DNA of 64,000 nt from Acanthosoma haemorrhoidale (Eukaryota > Arthropoda > Insecta > Hemiptera > Acanthosomatidae), in assembly GCA_930367205.1 (NCBI GenBank), contig OV884014.1:119481768-119545767 (forward strand), in the 5' to 3' direction. The position numbers were made by a program, and so were the translations under genes. This document shows, in pieces, positions 57,348-64,000 of the stretch. The notes below the pieces were generated by a model. It had not been told where the DNA came from and searched no databases. It worked only from the letters and a program-made list of their open reading frames with translations. How positions within the stretch are numbered: the first letter of the stretch is position 1; each line of letters starts with the position of its first letter.

Positions 57348-60300
57348 TGGCACTCATTGTTTCACGTGATACGATCGTATGATTAAAGTTACAGGTGAAT
57401 ATAACATCAAATGATGTCGATTAATAGTGTACCGCATCATTAGCACTCATTATATCACTTGATACGATCGTATGATTGAAGTCACGAGTGAATATATCAT
57501 CAAATGATGTTGAATATGATTGTATAATGTGTCATTGGCAAACATTGTATCACGTGATACGATCGTATGATTAAAGTTACGAGTGAATACAACATCAAAT
57601 GATGTCGATTATGATAGTGTACCGCATCATTGGCACTCATTATATCACGTCATACGATCGTTTGATGAAAGTTACGAGTGAATATAACATCAAATGATGT
57701 CGAATAGGATTGTATAATGTATCATTAGCACTCATTGTTTCACGTGATACGATCGTATGATTAAAGTTACGATTGGAGATACTAATAAATGATGTTGAAT
57801 ATAATAGTGCACCATATCATTAGCACTTATTGTATCATGTGATGCGATCGTATGATTAAAGTTACAAGTGAATATAACATCAAATGATGTCGATTATAAT
57901 AGTGTACCGCATCATTGGCACTCATTATATCACGTGTTACTATCGTATGATTGAAGTCACGAGTGAATATTACATCAAATAATGCTAAATATGATTGTAT
58001 AGTGTTGCATTGACACTCATTGTATCACGAGATACGATCGTATGATTAAAGTCACGAGTGAATATAACATCAAATGATGTTGAATATGATTGTATAATGT
58101 ATCATTAGCACTCATTGTTTCACGTGATACGATCGTATGATTAAAGTTACGAGTAAATATAACATCAAATGATGTCGAATATGATAATGTACCGTATCAT
58201 TAGCACTCATATTATCACGTGATACGATTGTATGATGAAAGTTACGAGTGAATATAACATCAAATAATGTTGAATATGATTGTATAATGTATCATTAGCA
58301 CGCATTGTTTCACGTGATACGATCGTATGATTAAAGTTACGAGTAAATATAACATCAAATGATGTCGAATATGATAATGTACCGTATCGTTAGCACTCAT
58401 TGTTTCACGTGATACGATCGTATGATGAAAGTTACGAGTGAATATAACATCTAATGATGTCGATTATGATAGTGTACCTTATCATTGGCACTCATTATAT
58501 CACGTGATACAATCGTATAATGAAAGTTACGAGTAAATATACTATTAAATAATGTCGATTATGATAGTGTACCGCATTATTGGCACTCATTATATCACGT
58601 GATACGATCGTATGATTGAAGTCACGAGTGAATATAACATCAAATGATGTCAATTATGATAGTGTTCCGTATCATAAGCACTCATTGTATCACGTGATAC
58701 GATCGTATGATGAAAGTTACAAGTAAATATACTATTAAATGATGTCGATTATGACAGTGTACCGTACCATTGGCACTCATAGTATCACGTGATACGATGG
58801 TATGATTGAAGTCACGAATGAATATAACATCAAATGATGTCGATTATGATAGTGTACCGCATCATTAGCACACATTGTATCACGTGGTACGATCGTATGA
58901 TTAAAGTTACGAGTGAAGATAACATCAAATGATGTCGATTATAATAGTGTACCGTACCATTGGCACTCATAGTATCACGTGATACGATCGTATGATTGAA
59001 GTCAAGAGTGAATATAATATCAAATGATGTCAATTATGATAGTGTTCCGTATCATAAGCACTCATTGTATCACGTGATACGATCGTATGATGAAAGTTAC
59101 AAGTAAATATACTATTAAATGATGTCGATTATGACAGTGTACCGTACCATTGGCACTCATAGTATCACGTGATACGATCGTATGATTGAAGTCACGAGTG
59201 AATATATCATCAAATGATGTTGAATATGATTGTATAATGTGTCATTGGCACACATTGTATCACGTGATACGATCGTATGATTAAAGTTACGAGTGAATGC
59301 AACATCAAATGATGTCGATTATGATAGTGTACCGCATCATTGGCAATCATTATATCACGTGATACGATCGTATGATTAAAGTTACGAGTGAATGCAACAT
59401 CAAATGATGTCGATTATGATAGTGTACCGCATCATTGGCAATCATTATATCACGTGATACGATCGTATGATGAAAGTTACGAGTGAATATAACATCAAAT
59501 GATGTCTAATAGGATTGTATAATGTATCATTAGCACTCATTGTTTCACGTGATACGATCGTATGATTAAAGTTACGATTGGAGATACTAATAAATGATGT
59601 TGAATATAATAGTGCACCATATCATTAGCACTTATTGTATCATGTGATGCGATCGTATGATTGAAGTCACGAGTGAATATAATATCAAATGATGTCAATT
59701 CTGATAGTGTTGCGTATCATAAGCACTCATTGTATCACGTGATACGATCGTATGATTAAAGTTACGATTGGAGATACTAATAAATGATGTTGAATATAAT
59801 AGTGCACCATATCATTAGCACTTATTGTATCATGTGATGCGATCGTATGATTAAAGTTACAAGTGAATATAACATCAAATGATGTCGATTATAATAGTGT
59901 ACCGCATCATTGGCACTCATTATATCACGTGATACTATCGTATGATTGAAGTCACGAGTGAATATAACATCAAATAATGCTAAATATGATTGTATAGTGT
60001 AGCATTGACACTCATTGTATCACGAGATACGATCGTATGATTGAAGTCACGAGTGAATGTAACATCAAATGATGTTGAATATGATTGTATAATGTATCAT
60101 TAGCACTCATTGTTTCACGTGATACGATCGTATGATTAAAGTTGCAGGTGAATATAACATCAAATCATGTCGATTATGATAGTGTACCGCATCATTGGCA
60201 CTCATTATATCACGTGATACTATCGTATGATTGAAGTCACGAGTGAATATAACATCAAATGATGCTACATATGATTGTATAGTGTATCATTAGCACTCAT

Positions 60301-60385
60301 TATATCACGTGATACGATCGTATGATTAAGGTTACGAGTGAATAAACTATTAAATGATGTCGAATATGATAGTGTACCGCATCAT
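57348..60385 (+). repeat. 32-mer HOR, 3038 bp, close relative of 1-2658
   Basis: Order: a to o, u v w o, p/b', c', d'/c', d', e q e' f g' h' r s t. Compared with the 28-mer it gains u v w o, fuses p with b' (59151) and gains a d'/c' chimera (59341). It shares CGTCATACG in d, ACAATCG in m, CAATTCTGATAG in q, AATGTAAC in h' and GTTGCAGG in r with 1-2658. Its first part also shares CATCTAATG in l and GATGGTATG in u with 53837-55354, at an offset of 3511 bp. Confidence 0.87.
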
Positions 60386-63300
60386 TAGCACTCATTGTTT
60401 CACGTGATACGATCGTATGATTAAAGTTACAGGTGAATATAACATCAAATGATGTCGATTAATAGTGTACCGCATCATTGGCACTCATTATATCACTTGA
60501 TACGATCGTATGATTGAAGTCACGAGTGAATATATCATCAAATGATGTTGAATATGATTGTATAATGTGTCATTGGCAAACATTGTATCACGTGATACGA
60601 TCGTATGATTAAAGTTACGAGTGAATACAACATCAAATGATGTCGATTATGATAGTGTACCACATCATTGGCACTCATTATATCACGTGATACGATCGTT
60701 TGATGAAAGTTACGAGTGAATATAACATCAAATGATGTCGAATAGGATTGTATAATGTATCATTAGCACTCATTGTTTCACGTGATACGATCGTATGATT
60801 AAAGTTACGATTGGAGATACTAATAAATGATGTTGAATATAATAGTGCACCATATCATTAGCACTTATTGTATCATGTGATGCGATCGTATGATTAAAGT
60901 TACAAGTGAATATAACATCAAATGATGTCGATTATAATAGTGTACCGCATCATTGGCACTCATTATATCACGTGTTACGATCGTATGATTAAAGTCACGA
61001 GTGAATATTACATCAAATAATGCTAAATATGATTGTATAGCGTTGCATTGACACTCATTGTATCACGAGATACGATCGTATGATTAAAGTCACGAGTGAA
61101 TATAACATCAAATGATGTTGAATATGATTGTATAATGTATCATTAGCACTCATTGTTTCACGTGATACGATCGTATGATTAAAGTTACGAGTAAATATAA
61201 CATCAAATGATGTCGAATATGATAATGTACCGTATCATTAGCACTCATATTATCACGTGATACGATCGTATGATGAAAGTTACGAGTGAATATAACATCA
61301 AATAATGTTGAATATGATTGTATAATGTATCATTAGCACGCATTGTTTCACGTGATACGATCGTATGATTAAAGTTACGAGTAAATATAACATCAAATGA
61401 TGTCGAATATGATAATGTACCGTATCGTTAGCACTCATTGTATCACGTGATACGATCGTATGATGAAAGTTACGAGTGAATATAACATCAAATGATGTCG
61501 ATTATGATAGTGTACCTTATCATTGGCACTCATTATATCACGTGATACGATCGTATAATGAAAGTTACGAGTAAATATACTATTAAATAATGTCGATTAT
61601 GATAGTGTACCGCATTATTGGCACTCATTATATCACGTGATACGATCGTATGATTGAAGTCACGAGTGAATATAACATCAAATGATGTCAATTATGATAG
61701 TGTTCCGTATCATAAGCACTCATTGTATCACGTGATACGATCGTATGATGAAAGTTACAAGTAAATATACTATTAAATGATGTCAATTATGACAGTGTAC
61801 CGTACCATTGGCACTCATAGTATCACGTGATACGATCGTATAATGAAAGTTACGAGTAAATATACTATTAAATAATGTCGATTATGATAGTGTACCGCAT
61901 TATTGGCACTCATTATATCACGTGATACGATCGTATGATTGAAGTCACGAGTGAATATAACATCAAATGATGTCAATTATGATAGTGTTCCGTATCATAA
62001 GCACTCATTGTTTCACGTGATACGATCGTATGATTAAAGTTACGAGTAAATATAACATCAAATGATGTCGAATATGATAATGTACCGTATCGTTAGCACT
62101 CATTGTATCACGTGATACGATCGTATGATGAAAGTTACGAGTGAATATAACATCAAATGATGTCGATTATGATAGTGTACCTTATCATTGGCACTCATTA
62201 TATCACGTGATACGATCGTATAATGAAAGTTACGAGTAAATATACTATTAAATAATGTCGATTATGATAGTGTACTGCATTATTGGCACTCATTATATCA
62301 CGTGATACGATCGTATGATTGAAGTCACGAGTGAATATAACATCAAATGATGTCAATTATGATAGTGTTCCGTATCATAAGCACTCATTGTATCACGTGA
62401 TACGATCGTATGATGAAAGTTACAAGTAAATATACTATTAAATGATGTCAATTATGACAGTGTACCGTACCATTGGCACTCATAGTATCACGTGATACGA
62501 TCGTATGATTGAAGTCACGAATGAATATAACATCAAATGATGTCGATTATGATAATGTACCGTATCGTTAGCACTCATTGTATCACGTGATACGATCGTA
62601 TGATGAAAGTTACGAGTGAATATAACATCAAATGATGTAGATTATGATAGTGTACCTTATCATTGGCACTCATTATATCACGTGATACGATCGTATAATG
62701 AAAGTTACGAGTAAATATACTATTAAATAATGTCGATTATGATAGTGTACCGCATTATTGGCACTCATTATATCACGTGATACGATCGTATGATTGAAGT
62801 CACGAGTGAATATAACATCAAATGATGTCAATTATGATAGTGTTCCGTATCATAAGCACTCATTGTATCACGTGATACGATCGTATGATGAATGTTACAA
62901 GTAAATATACTATTAAATGATGTCGATTATGACAGTGTACCGTACCATTGGCACTCATAGTATCACGTGATACGATCGTATGATTGAAGTCACGAATGAA
63001 TATAACATCAAATGATGTCGATTATGATAGTGTACTGCATCATTAGCACACATTGTATCACGTGGTACGATCGTATGATTAAAGTTACGAGTGAAGATAA
63101 CATCAAATGATGTCGATTATAATAGTGTACCGTACCATTGGCACTCATAGTATCACGTGATACGATCGTATGATTGAAGTCACGAGTGAATATAACATCA
63201 AATGATGTCAATTATGATAGTGTTCCGTATCATAAGCACTCATTGTATCACGTGATACGATCGTATGATGAAAGTTACAAGTAAATATACTATTAAATGA

Positions 63301-63993
63301 TGTCGATTATGACAGTGTACCGTACCATTGGCACTCATAGTATCACGTGATACGATCGTATGATTGAAGTCACGAATGAATATAACATCAAATGATGTCG
63401 ATTATGATAGTGTACCGCATCATTAGCACACATTGTATCACGTGGTACGATCGTATGATTAAAGTTACAAGTGAAGATAACATCAAATGATGTCGATTAT
63501 AATAGTGTACCGTACCATTAGCACTCATAGTATCACGTGATACGATCGTATGATTGAAGTCAAGAGTGAATATAATATCAAATGATGTCAATTATGATAG
63601 TGTTCCGTATCATAAGCACTCATTGTATCACGTGATACGATCGTATGATGAAAGTTACAAGTAAATATACTATTAAATGATGTCGATTATGACAGTGTAC
63701 CGTACCATTGGCACTCATAGTATCACGCGATACGATCGTATGATTGAAGTCACGAGTGAATATAATATCAAATGATGTCAATTATGATAGTGTACCGCAT
63801 CATTGGCACTCATTATATCACTTGATACGATCGTATGATTGAAGTCACGAGTGAATATATCATCAAATGATGTTGAATATGATTGTATAATGTGTCATTG
63901 GCACACATTGTATCACGTGATACGATCGTATGATGAAAGTTACGAGTGAATATAACATCAAATGATGTCTAATAGGATTGTATAATGTATCAT
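60386..63993 (+). repeat. HOR unit with local expansion, 38 monomers
   Basis: Order: a to o, p/m, n, o/k, l m n o, u/k, l m n o, u v n o u v w o p b' c'/d'. It shares ACCACATCAT, AGCGTTGCAT, GAATGTTACAAG and TACTGCATC with 2659-4271. The l m n o run appears at 61429, 62094 and 62569, bounded by chimeras at 61809, 61999 and 62474. Private variants are CACGCGATACG near 63726, GTTACGATCG in g near 60970 and GTAGATTATG near 62637. Confidence 0.85.
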
Positions 63994-64000
63994 TAGCACT
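63994..64000 (+). repeat. Start of the next monomer, cut by the window edge
   Basis: The seven bases TAGCACT are the head of another monomer in register, expected to be type e after c'/d'. The array continues beyond the window. Confidence 0.85.

Larger units (their letters stand above)
1..64000 (+). repeat. Uninterrupted satellite DNA array, 95-bp monomer
   Basis: The whole window is one head-to-tail array in a single orientation. Monomer boundaries, taken at the conserved head (T, A or G, then GCAC or a close variant), can be followed from base 1 to base 63994 without a gap. The count is 655 monomers of 95 bp, 18 of 93 bp and one of 94 bp, which sum to 63993, leaving 7 bases of monomer 675. 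I see no inversion, no insertion, no poly-A or target-site signature and no non-satellite sequence. No open reading frame has a protein-like character. The likely setting is (peri)centromeric heterochromatin of a eukaryote. That is inferred from satellite structure alone, since no centromeric protein data can be seen here. Both edges continue into further satellite. Confidence 0.97.

Noticed and set aside
4141..63591. Twenty-seven similar 67-codon open reading frames on the minus strand, for example at 4141-4344, 17720-17923 and 63388-63591
   Set aside because: They are satellite, not genes. Each spans 204 bp, that is two monomers plus 14 bp, starts at a TTG (complement of GTCAA in n, p or w monomers) and stops at the TGA inside dyad III. 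They appear only where certain monomer trios happen to lack stops, mostly u-v-n or u-v-w. There is no ribosome-binding or promoter context, and differences between copies follow monomer type and not codon constraint.
1..64000. CRISPR array, suggested by regular short repeats
   Set aside because: There are no unique spacers. The whole 95-bp period is repeated with only type-level variation, and no cas genes are present.
1..64000. Bacterial or plasmid iteron origin, suggested by dense GATC sites and palindromes
   Set aside because: The array is far longer than any iteron region, has no rep gene or AT-rich unwinding element, and shows higher-order repeat structure typical of eukaryotic satellites.
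1..64000. Mammalian alpha satellite or a CENP-B box
   Set aside because: The period is 95 bp, not about 171 bp, and I found no match to the TTCG-N4-A-NN-CGGG box. Resemblance is only in the HOR style of organisation.
1..64000. Yeast-type point centromere, because many monomers contain a CDEI-like ATCACGTG
   Set aside because: There is no AT-rich CDEII of the right length and no CDEIII, and the match is an 8-base degenerate motif repeated hundreds of times. It is kept only as a binding-site hypothesis.
1..64000. Species assignment from the monomer
   Set aside because: I do not recognise the 95-bp sequence. Composition and CpG content are too weak to choose between insects, other invertebrates, plants or other eukaryotes. 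A database search with the consensus would decide.

Overview
The window is one uninterrupted satellite DNA array. It has no recognisable protein gene, RNA gene or transposable element. Every base from 1 to 64000 belongs to a head-to-tail tandem repeat with a 95-bp monomer, all in one orientation. Counting by hand, the window holds 674 complete monomers plus the first 7 bases of the next: 655 of 95 bp, 18 copies of one 93-bp variant, and a single 94-bp monomer. These sum exactly to 63993 + 7. A long uninterrupted array with multi-level higher-order structure points to centromeric or pericentromeric heterochromatin of a eukaryote. I do not recognise the monomer and cannot name the species. The consensus is about 37% G+C and has six CpG, roughly twice the number expected from its composition, which weakly argues against strong germline CpG methylation.

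Monomers fall into about 25 recurring types, lettered a to w here (key in the entry for 1-2658). They are arranged in a fixed order, as in human alpha-satellite higher-order repeats (HORs), but the HOR is irregular and has been repeatedly rearranged. Layout: 1-2658 is a complete 28-monomer HOR; 2659-4081 is the first 15 monomers of a second. 4082-8261 is two 22-mers of 2090 bp; 8262-16142 holds 29-mer versions (2753 bp); 16143-17090 is a partial unit. 17091-26020 is two 47-mers of 4465 bp. 26021-30862 is mosaic. 30863-47380 is two 87-mers of 8259 bp, each containing an internal 33-mer (3133 bp). 47381-51560 repeats material from about 23.9-28.4 kb. 51561-57347 is a scrambled zone with expanded 7-monomer cassettes (663 bp). 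57348-60385 is a 32-mer closely related to the unit at the start of the window, and 60386-64000 is a further unit that runs off the end.

Each canonical monomer has three dyad-symmetric elements: an 8-bp palindrome (TCACGTGA, containing the E-box/G-box core) overlapping a 12-bp palindrome (ATACGATCGTAT, containing a PvuI site), and a 14-bp inverted repeat with a 2-bp centre (ACATCA-AA-TGATGT). Which elements are intact depends on monomer type, so the HOR lays down a patterned series of intact and broken sites. Chimeric monomers mark most HOR-unit junctions, and nearly all keep the 95-bp register, as expected from homologous unequal exchange or conversion. All monomer typing and counting was done by eye; nothing was aligned by software.
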